Shown: positions 51,866 through 61,300 of the stretch, one piece after another
Numbering within the stretch: position 1 is the first letter of the stretch
Layout: each line of letters begins with the position of its first letter
Assembly: GCA_938005545.1 (NCBI GenBank)
Contig: CALKXV010000005.1
Span: 1-64,000, forward strand
Source of the DNA: an uncultured Paracoccaceae bacterium
GTDB lineage: Bacteria > Pseudomonadota > Alphaproteobacteria > Rhodobacterales > Rhodobacteraceae
Length of the DNA: 64,000 nt
Reading direction: 5' to 3'
Translations under genes and position numbers: made by a program
Notes under the pieces: model-generated
What the model was told of the DNA's origin: nothing
What the model saw: only the letters and a program-made list of their open reading frames with translations
Databases searched by the model: none

Positions 51866-52774
51866 ATGACAATAACTTTTCTTGATGGTGGAATGGGTCA
51901 GGAATTATTGGCGAGAACCGGCGCTAAGCCGACAGGGCTATGGTCGACCCAAGTCATGATTGACCACCCTGATGCGGTATCCGCCGTTCACGCCGATTAC
52001 TTCAAAGCGGGCGCGGACATTGCGACGACGAACACTTATGCGATCTTGCGCGACCGTTTGGCACCGGCAGGTCGCGAAGATGAATTCGAAGCCTTGCATC
52101 TTCAAGCAATCGAGCTGGCTGTCGCGGCGCGCAATGCTCATGGTGCGGGGAAAATAGCGGGGTCACTTGGACCGCTCGGGTGGTCCTACAAAGCGGAATT
52201 TGCGCCACCCAGCGAAATTGCCGCACCGCTTTACGCTGAAATCGTAGCCCTCCATGATCCCTTTGTGGACATGTATATCATTGAAACGATGTGCGGCATT
52301 GACCAAGCGCGTGGTGCCTTGATGGGGACAAAAGAAACCGACAAACCGATTTGGCTTGGTCTTAGTGTTGACGACGCAGACGGAACACGTTTGCGGTCGG
52401 GCGAGCATTTGTCGGACGCGCTTCCTTTGGTCGATGAGTATGGAGCAGCGGCAGTTCTTTTGAACTGTTCGCGCCCCGAAGCAGTGTCGCAAGGTCTGGC
52501 CGTTCTACAATCGGCAGATGTGCCTTTCGGCGCCTTCGCCAATGGATTTACGTCGATCTCGGACAGCTTCAAAGAAGCCGCCGCAACGGTTGACCGTTTA
52601 GAAGTGCGTCGCGATCTTGGCCCCGGGGCCTATGCAGATTTTGCGGACGCATGGGTCGAACTCGGCGCCACCATCATCGGTGGTTGCTGCGAAGTCGGCC
52701 CCGCACATATCGCCGAAATTGTACGCCGCCATTCCGCGACAGTCGGAACTAATACATCGGAACTCGCAACATGA
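51866..52774 (+). CDS. Homocysteine S-methyltransferase family protein
   Basis: A 302-residue zinc methyltransferase of the BHMT/MmuM type, which moves a methyl group from a betaine or S-methylmethionine onto a thiol such as homocysteine. The zinc ligands are Cys201 (LLNCSRPEAV) and the pair Cys274-Cys275 (IIGGCCEVGP). The N-terminus FLDGGMGQELL and NTYAILRDRL are typical. Between two demethylating flavoproteins, its likely role is removal of the first methyl group of a betaine or sulfonium. It is four bases after copy 1 and overlaps copy 2 (ATGA). Confidence 0.92.
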   Translation: MTITFLDGGMGQELLARTGAKPTGLWSTQVMIDHPDAVSAVHADYFKAGADIATTNTYAILRDRLAPAGREDEFEALHLQAIELAVAARNAHGAGKIAGSLGPLGWSYKAEFAPPSEIAAPLYAEIVALHDPFVDMYIIETMCGIDQARGALMGTKETDKPIWLGLSVDDADGTRLRSGEHLSDALPLVDEYGAAAVLLNCSRPEAVSQGLAVLQSADVPFGAFANGFTSISDSFKEAAATVDRLEVRRDLGPGAYADFADAWVELGATIIGGCCEVGPAHIAEIVRRHSATVGTNTSELAT

Positions 52775-55221
52775 GTAATCTTCCAACTGAAGCCCGTGTC
52801 GTCATTGTCGGGGGCGGTGTCTCGGGCTGTTCAGTCGCCTATCATCTTGCGCATCGCGGCTGGAAAGACATTGTTCTGCTTGAACGCAAACAGCTGACAT
52901 GTGGCACCACATGGCACGCCGCTGGTCTGATCGGGCAACTGCGCCCGAATGAGAACATGACCCGGCTCGCAAAGTATTCTGCAGATCTGTACGGACGGCT
53001 TGAAGAAGAAACGGGCGTCGCGACGGGCCTGAAGGTTACGGGGTCTTTGACCGTGGCATTGACGGAGCATCGCCGCGAAGAGATCCTTCGCCAAGCTTCA
53101 CTGGCCCGCGCTTTTGGCGTTGAGGTCGAAGAGGTTTCGCCCGACACCGCACGTGAGATGTGCCCGTACTTAACGACCGAAGATGTTGTCAGCGCTGTTA
53201 GTCTTCCGGGCGACGGTCAATGCGATCCGGCCAATATAGCGATGGCGTTGGCGAAAGGCGCGCGGCTGAAAGGGGCCAAGATCGTCGAGGGCGTGAAGGT
53301 CAATTCGGTCACCGACGACGGCGACAAAGTGACCGGCGTTACATACACTGACAAAGACGGTAATACAGGCAGCATCAGGGCTGACCATGTCGTCAATTGT
53401 GGTGGCATGTGGGGCCGTGATCTGGCAGCTCAATCCGGTGTGACGCTTCCTTTGCATGCTTGCGAGCATTTCTATCTTTTGACAGAACCTGTTGATGGAC
53501 TTGGGCAAATTCCTGTCCTGCGTGTGCCTGATGAATGCGCGTATTATAAAGCGGACGCGGGGAAAATGATGCTCGGTGCCTTTGAACCCGTGGCCAAACC
53601 TTGGGGCATGAACGGCATTTCAGAGGACTTTGAATTCGACTCCTTGCCCGAAGATTTCGACCACTTCGAACCGATTCTGGAAAAAGCCATGCAGCGAATG
53701 CCACTGTTCGAAACGGCCGGTGTGCATACGTTCTTCAACGGCCCAGAAAGCTTCACACCGGACGATAAATACTATCTTGGTGAAGCGCCTGCTTTGCGGA
53801 ACTATTGGGTTGCTGCGGGTTACAACTCGATCGGTATTGTGTCGTCGGGCGGTGCTGGCATGGCACTGGCGGCATGGATGGACGAGGGTCATCCGCCTTT
53901 CGATCTGTGGGATGTCGACATTCGTCGCGCACAGCCGTTCCAAAAGAACCGCAGTTACTTGCGTGAACGCGTGACTGAAACGCTCGGAATGCTTTATTCC
54001 GATCACTATCCTTTCCGGCAAGTCGAAACGGCGCGTGGTGTTCGCCGTTCGCCGGTACACGATTTGCTGAAATCACGTGGCGCGGTCTTTGGCGAAACCT
54101 CTGGCTGGGAACGCCCCAATTGGTTCGCCAGGGAAGGGCAAGACGCGACGTACAAACACGACTGGCACCGTCAGAACTGGTTTGACAACCAACGCGACGA
54201 ACACATGGCGGTTCGCGAGACCGTTGGCTTGCTTGATATGACGTCCTTCGGAAAAATTCGCGTTGAGGGACCCGCTGCGCTGACATTCCTGCAACGGGTT
54301 TTTGCGGGCAACCTTGATCAACCACCGGGTGCGATCACCTACGGGCAAATGCTGAACCACAAAGGTGGTATTGAAACGGATTTGACGGTGACGCGTCTGT
54401 CGGAAAACGCCTTCCTGTTGGTCGTTCCTGCGGCCACTGTGCAACGCGATCTGGCTTGGCTGAGACGGCACCTTGAAGACGATGTGGCAGTTATCAGCGA
54501 TGTTACCGCAGGCGAAGCCGTCTTCCCGCTGATGGGGCCAAACGCCCGAGACTTGATGCAAGCGGTTTCTCCAGACGATTTCTCGAACGAGGGGTTCCCG
54601 TTCGGCACTGCGCGCGACATCGAAATTGGTCTTGGTCTCGCGCGTGCGCACCGTATTTCCTATGTCGGTGAACTCGGTTGGGAACTTTACGTCTCAACCG
54701 ATCAAGCTGCCCATGTCTTTGAAACTCTGCTGGATGTGGGTGCCGATCACGATCTGAAACTTGTCGGGTTGCACGCAATGGATTCGTGCCGCATCGAAAA
54801 GGGTTTTCGGCATTGGGGGCATGACATCACGGATGAAGATCACGTCGTCGAAGCGGGCCTTGGATTTGCGGTGAAGACCAAGGCGAAAGCCAGTTTCATC
54901 GGTCGCGATGCGGTGATTCAAAAACGGCAAGAAGGTGTAAAAAATCGCATGCTTCAGTTCAAATTGGACGATCCAGACCTGATGTTGTTCCACAACGAAG
55001 CACTGGTCCGTGATGGCGAGATAATCAACGTCGTGACCTCTGCAAACTATGGCCACGCCTTGGGCGGTGCTATCGGGATGGGCTATGTCCCTTGCGAAGG
55101 CGAGACGGCGGAACAGGTCTTGGCCTCGAGTTACGAAATTGAGATTGCAGGCACGCGCGCCAAGGCAACCGCCAGCCTTGCACCGATGTATGATCCGAAA
55201 TCGGAACGAATGAAGATGTGA
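52771..55221 (+). CDS. Dimethylglycine/sarcosine dehydrogenase-like flavoprotein, copy 2
   Basis: An 816-residue paralogue of the enzyme encoded at 49417-51861, with the same FAD domain (VVIVGGGVSGCSVAYHLA, CGTTWHAAGLIGQLR) and C-terminal folate-binding GcvT-type domain (ETVGLLDMTSFGKIRVEGPAALTFL, VGELGWELYV, IEKGFRHWGHDIT). TTWHAAGL is the canonical motif for FAD attachment in sarcosine and dimethylglycine dehydrogenases. With copy 1 it could remove two methyl groups in turn, passing one-carbon units to tetrahydrofolate. It is coupled to the methyltransferase gene. The next gene, mttB, follows after 102 bases. Confidence 0.93.
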   Translation: MSNLPTEARVVIVGGGVSGCSVAYHLAHRGWKDIVLLERKQLTCGTTWHAAGLIGQLRPNENMTRLAKYSADLYGRLEEETGVATGLKVTGSLTVALTEHRREEILRQASLARAFGVEVEEVSPDTAREMCPYLTTEDVVSAVSLPGDGQCDPANIAMALAKGARLKGAKIVEGVKVNSVTDDGDKVTGVTYTDKDGNTGSIRADHVVNCGGMWGRDLAAQSGVTLPLHACEHFYLLTEPVDGLGQIPVLRVPDECAYYKADAGKMMLGAFEPVAKPWGMNGISEDFEFDSLPEDFDHFEPILEKAMQRMPLFETAGVHTFFNGPESFTPDDKYYLGEAPALRNYWVAAGYNSIGIVSSGGAGMALAAWMDEGHPPFDLWDVDIRRAQPFQKNRSYLRERVTETLGMLYSDHYPFRQVETARGVRRSPVHDLLKSRGAVFGETSGWERPNWFAREGQDATYKHDWHRQNWFDNQRDEHMAVRETVGLLDMTSFGKIRVEGPAALTFLQRVFAGNLDQPPGAITYGQMLNHKGGIETDLTVTRLSENAFLLVVPAATVQRDLAWLRRHLEDDVAVISDVTAGEAVFPLMGPNARDLMQAVSPDDFSNEGFPFGTARDIEIGLGLARAHRISYVGELGWELYVSTDQAAHVFETLLDVGADHDLKLVGLHAMDSCRIEKGFRHWGHDITDEDHVVEAGLGFAVKTKAKASFIGRDAVIQKRQEGVKNRMLQFKLDDPDLMLFHNEALVRDGEIINVVTSANYGHALGGAIGMGYVPCEGETAEQVLASSYEIEIAGTRAKATASLAPMYDPKSERMKM

Positions 55222-55300
55222 TGTCGCATTTGGGATAGACCGTGCCGCTCGTAGGCCGACGATAGATCAACTTGCGTTGGGATATCAAAGAGGCTCGCCA

Positions 55301-55327
55301 ATGTTATCGAAAGACACCAAGCTTTGA
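55301..55327 (+). CDS. Eight-codon leader ORF overlapping the mttB start
   Basis: ATG at 55301 opens an eight-codon frame (MLSKDTKL) ending in TGA at 55325-55327. The stop overlaps the TTG start of mttB as TTGA. An AAGAGG ribosome site lies seven bases before this ATG, whereas the mttB TTG has none. Translation of the leader could deliver ribosomes to mttB by coupling. This is a positional reading only. Confidence 0.4.
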   Translation: MLSKDTKL

Positions 55328-56856
55328 GCCGTCGTGCTGGTGGTCGTGCCGCGCGCGTGGCATTGCGTGCCGCACCTTTGGCCGAAGACGTGAAGCCCAT
55401 ACGTGCCGGGATGAAGGGCGGACGCTATGAGCCCCTGTCAGTAGAAGGGGTGCAACGTATTAACGAAGCGGCCCTTGAGGCGTTAGAAACGATTGGTCTT
55501 GCCGATGCACCACCTTCGGGCATCGAAGCGATGACAGCGGCAGGCGCGGAACTTGGCGATGATGGGCGGCTTCGGTTTTCGCGCGCGCTTGTCGAAGACA
55601 TGTTGGCAAAAGCTGCGCGCAATATCACGTTGCATGGCCGTGACCCAAAGCACGACCTGTACTTGGAAGAAAACCGCGTGCACTATGGAACGGCTGGCGC
55701 TGCTGTTCATATGGTCGATCCTTTCACCAAAGAATACAGCGAACCGACGGCTCAAGATCTGCATGATACAGCCCGACTGGTGGATAACCTCGACAACATT
55801 CATTTCTTTCAACGCGCCTTGGTCGCCCGGAATATTCCGGACAATCTGGAACTTGATCTGAATACCATCTACGCCTGCGTGTCCGGCACAAAAAAGCACA
55901 TCGGCACATCTTTTTCAGATCCCGAATATGTCGCCCATGGAATGGAGCTTATCCATATGTTGGCCGGCGGAGAGGAGGCGTGGCGCGCGCGTCCGTTCAT
56001 TTCGAATTCAAATTGCTTTGTCGTGCCGCCGATGAAATTCGCCTACGAAAGCTGCATTACGATGGAGCATTGCATTCGTGCTGGTATGCCCGTTTTGTTA
56101 CTGTCGGCAGGCCAAGCCGGGGCGACCGCGCCTGCGCCGATTGCTTCGGCCATTGTTCAGGCGGTTGCGGAATGTCTGGCCGGTGTCGTCTATGTCAATT
56201 CCATCATTCCGGGACACCCGGCAGTTTTCGGCACATGGCCTTTTGTGTCGGATCTTCGGACGGGCGCAATGTCTGGAGGTTCAGCCGAACAGGGATTGCT
56301 CACAGCAGGATGCGCCCAAATGCACCGGTTCTACGGGTTGCCGGGTGGCGCTGCGGGCGGGATGGCCGATAGTAAACTGCCAGATATGCAAACGGGCTGG
56401 GAACAAGGCATCACTAATGTTCTGGCCGGGCTGTCTGGGCTTAACATGGTATATGAAGCGGCAGGGATGCAGGCTTCGCTGCTGGGATTTTGCTTGGAAA
56501 GCCTCGTGCTTGGTGACGATGTCGTGGGACAGGCGTTGCGCTGTGTGCGCGGGATCGAAGTGACAGAAGATACCATGTCGTTAGAGACGATGCGTCAAGT
56601 TTGCTTGGACGGGCCGGGGCACTATCTGGGCAGCGACCAAACTTTGGCGTTGATGCAGACCGAGTATACATACCCGGTTCTGGGCAATCGGATGAGCCCG
56701 AAGGAATGGGAAGAGGCCGAAAAACCTGAGCTTCTTATTGCAGCACGTGCGCGAAAGGAAAAAATCCTGGCCGAAGCACCGCTCCTTGTGTCGCCCGAGA
56801 TGGACCGGGCGGTTCGCGAAAAGTATGCTATCCATTTTGGCGCCAGCGGTATCTAA
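55324..56856 (+). CDS. Trimethylamine methyltransferase family protein (MttB-like, no pyrrolysine)
   Basis: A 510-residue TIM-barrel methyltransferase of the MttB superfamily. True MttB reads a TAG codon as pyrrolysine; here the frame is open throughout, so it belongs to the non-pyrrolysine branch, whose members (MtgB, MtpB, MtcB) demethylate glycine betaine, proline betaine or carnitine onto a corrinoid protein. Segments such as HYGTAGAAVHMVDP, TKKHIGTSFSDPEY and GGSAEQGLLTAGCAQMHRFYGLPG are family features. No corrinoid protein gene is in the window. The start is uncertain: TTG 55324 keeps the basic N-terminus (SRRAGGRAARVAL); ATG 55411 is possible. Confidence 0.88.
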   Translation: MSRRAGGRAARVALRAAPLAEDVKPIRAGMKGGRYEPLSVEGVQRINEAALEALETIGLADAPPSGIEAMTAAGAELGDDGRLRFSRALVEDMLAKAARNITLHGRDPKHDLYLEENRVHYGTAGAAVHMVDPFTKEYSEPTAQDLHDTARLVDNLDNIHFFQRALVARNIPDNLELDLNTIYACVSGTKKHIGTSFSDPEYVAHGMELIHMLAGGEEAWRARPFISNSNCFVVPPMKFAYESCITMEHCIRAGMPVLLLSAGQAGATAPAPIASAIVQAVAECLAGVVYVNSIIPGHPAVFGTWPFVSDLRTGAMSGGSAEQGLLTAGCAQMHRFYGLPGGAAGGMADSKLPDMQTGWEQGITNVLAGLSGLNMVYEAAGMQASLLGFCLESLVLGDDVVGQALRCVRGIEVTEDTMSLETMRQVCLDGPGHYLGSDQTLALMQTEYTYPVLGNRMSPKEWEEAEKPELLIAARARKEKILAEAPLLVSPEMDRAVREKYAIHFGASGI

Positions 56857-56922
56857 ACCAGAAACCAGACCGAATAAATTTTCTGCTTCCCCCGCGATCA
56901 GAATTTTCGGATAAGCAAAGCC

Positions 56923-57612
56923 ATGTCATTTGATCGCAATATAAAAATCGCACCATCCATCCTGGCTGCGGATTTCGCTGACTTCGGGCGCGAGATACAA
57001 GCCGTTGAAGCCGAAGGCGCGGATTGGATCCACGTTGACGTCATGGATGGTCACTTTGTTCCGAACCTGACGTTTGGGCCACCTTTGGTCAAAGCCATCC
57101 GACGTCACATTAAAACAGTGATGGACGTGCACCTTATGATTTCGCCGGTCGATCAATATATTGATGCCTACGCCGATGCGGGTGCCGATATTCTGACCGC
57201 TCACATAGAAGCCGGACCGCATACGCATCGTACGCTTCAGGCGATCCGTGGTGCGGGTATGAAAGCGGGGCTTGCGCTCAATCCGGGAACATCTGTTGAA
57301 ACGGTTGCCCCGTTGCTCGACCTCTGTGATTTGATTTGCATTATGACCGTGAACCCCGGTTTCGGTGGTCAAAGTTTCATCGAAAGCCAGATTGCTCAGG
57401 TGGTTCGCCTACGCGAGATGATTGGTGACCGGCCCATTCACATTGAAATTGACGGGGGTGTTGACGCAAAAACGGCTCCGCTTGTGTCGGCGGCGGGCGC
57501 CGATGTTCTTGTTGCGGGATCGGCTGTTTTTCGAGGTGGAAGCGTCGATAACCCAAGCCCTTACGGTGAGAATATTCAAGCCATCCGAACAGCTGCGGTT
57601 GCTGCGGCATAA
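56923..57612 (+). CDS. rpe: Ribulose-phosphate 3-epimerase
   Basis: A 229-residue TIM-barrel metal enzyme interconverting ribulose 5-phosphate and xylulose 5-phosphate. Signatures are complete: IAPSILAADFADFG, WIHVDVMDGHFVPNLTFGP, DVHLMI, the ALNPGTSVE loop, MTVNPGFGGQSFI and IEIDGGV. It lies 66 bases after mttB on the same strand. Its presence could be chance, or it may feed carbon from the pathway into pentose phosphates. Length and motifs are standard. Confidence 0.95.
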   Translation: MSFDRNIKIAPSILAADFADFGREIQAVEAEGADWIHVDVMDGHFVPNLTFGPPLVKAIRRHIKTVMDVHLMISPVDQYIDAYADAGADILTAHIEAGPHTHRTLQAIRGAGMKAGLALNPGTSVETVAPLLDLCDLICIMTVNPGFGGQSFIESQIAQVVRLREMIGDRPIHIEIDGGVDAKTAPLVSAAGADVLVAGSAVFRGGSVDNPSPYGENIQAIRTAAVAAA

Positions 57613-57631
57613 GACAGATCACAAGGTTTCG

Positions 57632-58378
57632 CTATCCCCAGATGCTTCGCCGGATCATGTTTAAGCCTATGATCAGAAAGACATAAAGCACGGCCTTCTT
57701 AAATGCTGCTTCCGAAAGGCGCGCGCGCAAACGTTCGCCCAATAACATGCCAATCGTTGTTGGGATGACCAGACCAAGCGACAAAAGCGCAATCGGTCCG
57801 GTCAAGAAACCGGCCCAGACATAACCTGCAAAAAGTGGAACGCTTCCGACAAACAACATCAGTCCCGAGGCGCGTATGAATTCGTCTTTCTTCACGCCGC
57901 GCGCGGTCAAAAACACCACAATCGCCGGAAGCCAGATCGACGTCAGCCCGCCCAATATCCCAGCCGCCGATCCCGCCAAGAGTTGTGCCGTTCTGTCGTG
58001 CCGATCGGGCACGCGATAGACAAACCGTAATAAGTTCAGCGCGACGAAAAGCAAAATGACGGTGCCTAGCACACCCAATAAAAACCGCTCGGACGCGCCG
58101 ACAGAAAGCATCAGGACCACAAGAATGCCGACGCTCATACATACCAGAAATACATGATATCGCCGCACGGCGTCACCCACGGCACCTGCGCGCAAGAGTT
58201 GCAAAAAGTTGGACAAAAAGATGGGCACCAATGCGCAGGCGAAAGCGGTGCGTGGATCGGTAAAGAACGTCAGAATTCCAAGGGCTGTCATTGGCAAGCC
58301 GACGCCCGCAATGCCCTTGACGCCACCGGCCAACAGGAAAGCCGCGAAGACGATCCAAAGGGCCGGGAGTGTTTCCAT
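57632..58378 (-). CDS. TauE/SafE family membrane transporter
   Basis: A 248-residue protein with seven to eight hydrophobic helices, in two similar halves as in the TauE/SafE family of sulfite or organosulfur anion exporters. GGVKGIAGVGLPMTALGIL near the N-terminus and GGLTSIWLPAIVVFLTARGVKKDEFIRASG in the second half match the two family repeats. It follows smc by seven bases on the same strand and could be read through from it. Substrate unknown; sulfite or sulfoacetate-like anions are common. Confidence 0.88.
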   Translation of the reverse strand: METLPALWIVFAAFLLAGGVKGIAGVGLPMTALGILTFFTDPRTAFACALVPIFLSNFLQLLRAGAVGDAVRRYHVFLVCMSVGILVVLMLSVGASERFLLGVLGTVILLFVALNLLRFVYRVPDRHDRTAQLLAGSAAGILGGLTSIWLPAIVVFLTARGVKKDEFIRASGLMLFVGSVPLFAGYVWAGFLTGPIALLSLGLVIPTTIGMLLGERLRARLSEAAFKKAVLYVFLIIGLNMIRRSIWG

Positions 58379-58385
58379 TAACAGA

Positions 58386-61300
58386 TCACGCCACCATCGC
58401 CTCGGCTTTTTTCAGATCGACCGACACCAATTGGCTTACACCCTGTTCGCCCATCGTCACGCCGAACAAGCGATCCATCCGCGCCATCGTCACCGCATGG
58501 TGCGTGATTATCAGGAACCGGGTTTCGGTCCGACGGCACATTTCGTCTAACAGATCACAGAATCGCGTGACGTTGGAATCGTCGAGAGGCGCGTCGACCT
58601 CATCCAGCACACAGATCGGCGCGGGGTTCGCAAGGAACACCGCAAAGATCAGCGCCAACGCCGTCAACGTCTGTTCACCACCCGACAACAGGGACAAGGT
58701 CGATAACTTTTTGCCCGGCGGCTGGCACATGATTTCAAGGCCGGCTTCCAGCGGGTCGTCGGACTCGATCAACACCAATTTGGCTTCACCGCCACCGAAC
58801 AAGTGTTTGAATAGCATCGAGAAATTTGAATTTACCTGTTCGAACGCAGTCAGCAAACGCTCTCGGCCTTCTTTGTTCAGACTTGCGATGCCCGCGCGCA
58901 GGGTACGGATCGCTTCTTCCAAATCTATCTTTTCGGTGGTCAAATTATTGTGCTCTTCTTCGACCTCTTGGGCGTCTTCTTCAGCGCGTAAATTCACCGC
59001 TCCCAGCCCATCCCGGCTTCGACGCAGACGCATAACGTCAGCTTCGATCTTTTCGGCTGATGGCAATGTCTCTGGATCAGCGTCCAGCGTTTCCAAAAGC
59101 GCTTCGGGTGTCGTTTCCTGTTCTTCGGCGATGCGTTCGGCAGCACCTGCGACCGTTTCGCGGGCCGCCTCAAATCGCGCGCCAGCACCTGCGCGGGCTT
59201 CGCGGGCTTCCGATGCCGCGCGTTCGGTGTTTCGTTCCGCTTCTTTGGCATCACGTTCCACGGTTTCGGCTTCGGCCAAAGCGTCCGCAGCGACGCGGCG
59301 GCGGTCTTCGGCTTGGCTTAAATCGTCGGCAAGCGAGGCGCGTTCTTCGGCAATCCGGTCAGGAACACTTTGTGCTGTTTCCAGTTCGGCTTCCGACGAC
59401 GTGCGTCGCTCCGCCAATTCGGCCATGCGGGTGTCGGCGTTTTTCAGGCGACCGTCCCATGTAGAACGTTCGCGTGCGATTTCTTCCAACCGTCGTCCAC
59501 GCGCAGCGCCTTCGCGTTTCAATTCGTCATGTCCAGAACGCCGCGCCATCATTGTCATGCGTGCAGCTTCGACGGTGAGTTTGATATCTTCGGTTGTGTC
59601 GCGCAGTGTGTCCAGATCATCCAGACCCGCCAAAGCCTTTTCTGCTTCGGCCAAGTTTTGGCGCCCGGCGGTCGCTTCGTCGCCATGACGGCTAACGGCC
59701 ATTTCGGCAGCTTCCTGTTTGCCGCCTGCAATATTTTTGTCGGCTTCAGCGCGGGACAAGGCACGGTTTGCTTCGGTCAAGGCATGGTCGGCCGCGCGGC
59801 GCGCATCGCGTGCGTTTGTGACTTGCGCCACCAATCCGTCCAACTCGGTTTTTAGCAATTCGTGGGCGCGCAACGCACCGTCTGCGCGTGCGGTTGCCTC
59901 CTCAAGGTCTTGCTTCAATTCTTGTAGCCGGTTCAGCTGTTCTAACCGAAGTGCTGCCGCCGATGGCGCGTCGCCAGCACCTGCGCGAAAGCCATCCCAT
60001 CTCCAAAGATCGCCTGCTTGACTGACCAACCGTTGCCCTGGCAGCAGTTCCGCTTGCAGGCGTTGCGCATCGGCTGGATCAATTAATCCTACTTGGCTGA
60101 TACGACGGGACAAGACCGGCGGCACATCGACGTAATTGTTCAGCGCCGCGACACCTGACGGCAAATCTTGTCCAACTGAATAGTCCGGCAACGAAGCCCA
60201 GCCGGACGCTGCACCACCTTCAATCACGGGTGCGCGCAGATCATCTGCCAGTGCCGCACCCAGAGCTTTCTCAAATCCAGATTTGACGGTCAGCAAGTCC
60301 ATGACTTGACCGCCTTCAGCGGTGTCGCGATCCACAAGGTTCGAAAGGGCGGCAACTTCGGCCTGTAAGGCCTTCACTTCACCTTCTGCGGATGACCGAC
60401 CTGCGCGGGCTTCAGCCTCTTTTCCTTGCGCGGCCTCACGGGCATCATCTGCGCTGGCCAGTGCTTTTTCTGCGGCTGTCGCTGTGTCAGATGCAATCTT
60501 CAACGCGGTTTCGGCAGTTGAGAACGAAGCTTCGGCCTTTTCCAATTCACCTCGCGCGCTCGTGGCTTCGATTCTGGCTTGGCCTTCTGCGGTTTCGCTA
60601 CGATCCAACATAGTGCGGGCATCGTTGGCCAAGCGTTCGGCAGACTGATGGCGCGCGGCCAACCGCGCGACGTCTTCGGTGAGTTGGGAAAGCTCGTTCT
60701 CTTGATCCTGCAAGATACGGGCGGCGTCATGAGCCTCTGCGTTGGCTGCTTCGACCGCTTCCTCGTGACCTTCGCCCGCGGCTAACAGTTCCGCTTCTTC
60801 AGTTGTCAAAGCCTCCAGCGTTTTGATCGCGTCGGAGTTCAAATCACTTTCACGTTCAGCATCGCGACTAAGTTGCGCGATGCGTGCTTCCAATGTTTCA
60901 ATTGCTTGTGCGGCACGTGTGTCTTCTTCGTCCAAACTCGAAGCGCGAAGCTGCAACCGGGTCAATACAGCTGCGGCGATCGCTTCTTCTTCACGCAATG
61001 GGGGCAGGGCTTCTTCGGCTTTTGCGCGATCTCCGGTCGCCGCACGTGCCAACCGTTCGGCCTCTGCCGCCACCCGAGATTGCTCTGCTAAAGCCGCTTC
61101 GGCCGCTGTCCTTGCGCTTTCCGCTTCGCGCCAGCGCAGGTACAACAGTAATCCTTCGGCGTGGTGAAGCTGACTTCCGATCTCGCGATAACGTTTCGCT
61201 TGCCGTGCTTGACGCGCCAATGACGAAAGCTGAGCCGCCAATTGTTCGATCACGTCATCGACGCGGGTCAAATTGGTTTCGGCCCCGCGCAGTTTCAGTT

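Noticed and set aside
55324-56856. Pyrrolysine codon in the MttB gene
   Set aside because: No in-frame TAG interrupts the 510-codon reading frame, so no special decoding is needed.
58369-59688. 439-residue plus-strand open frame across the smc C-terminal half
   Set aside because: Its protein is an Arg/Ser/Ala-rich mirror of the SMC coiled coil with no domain; smc on the other strand is certain.
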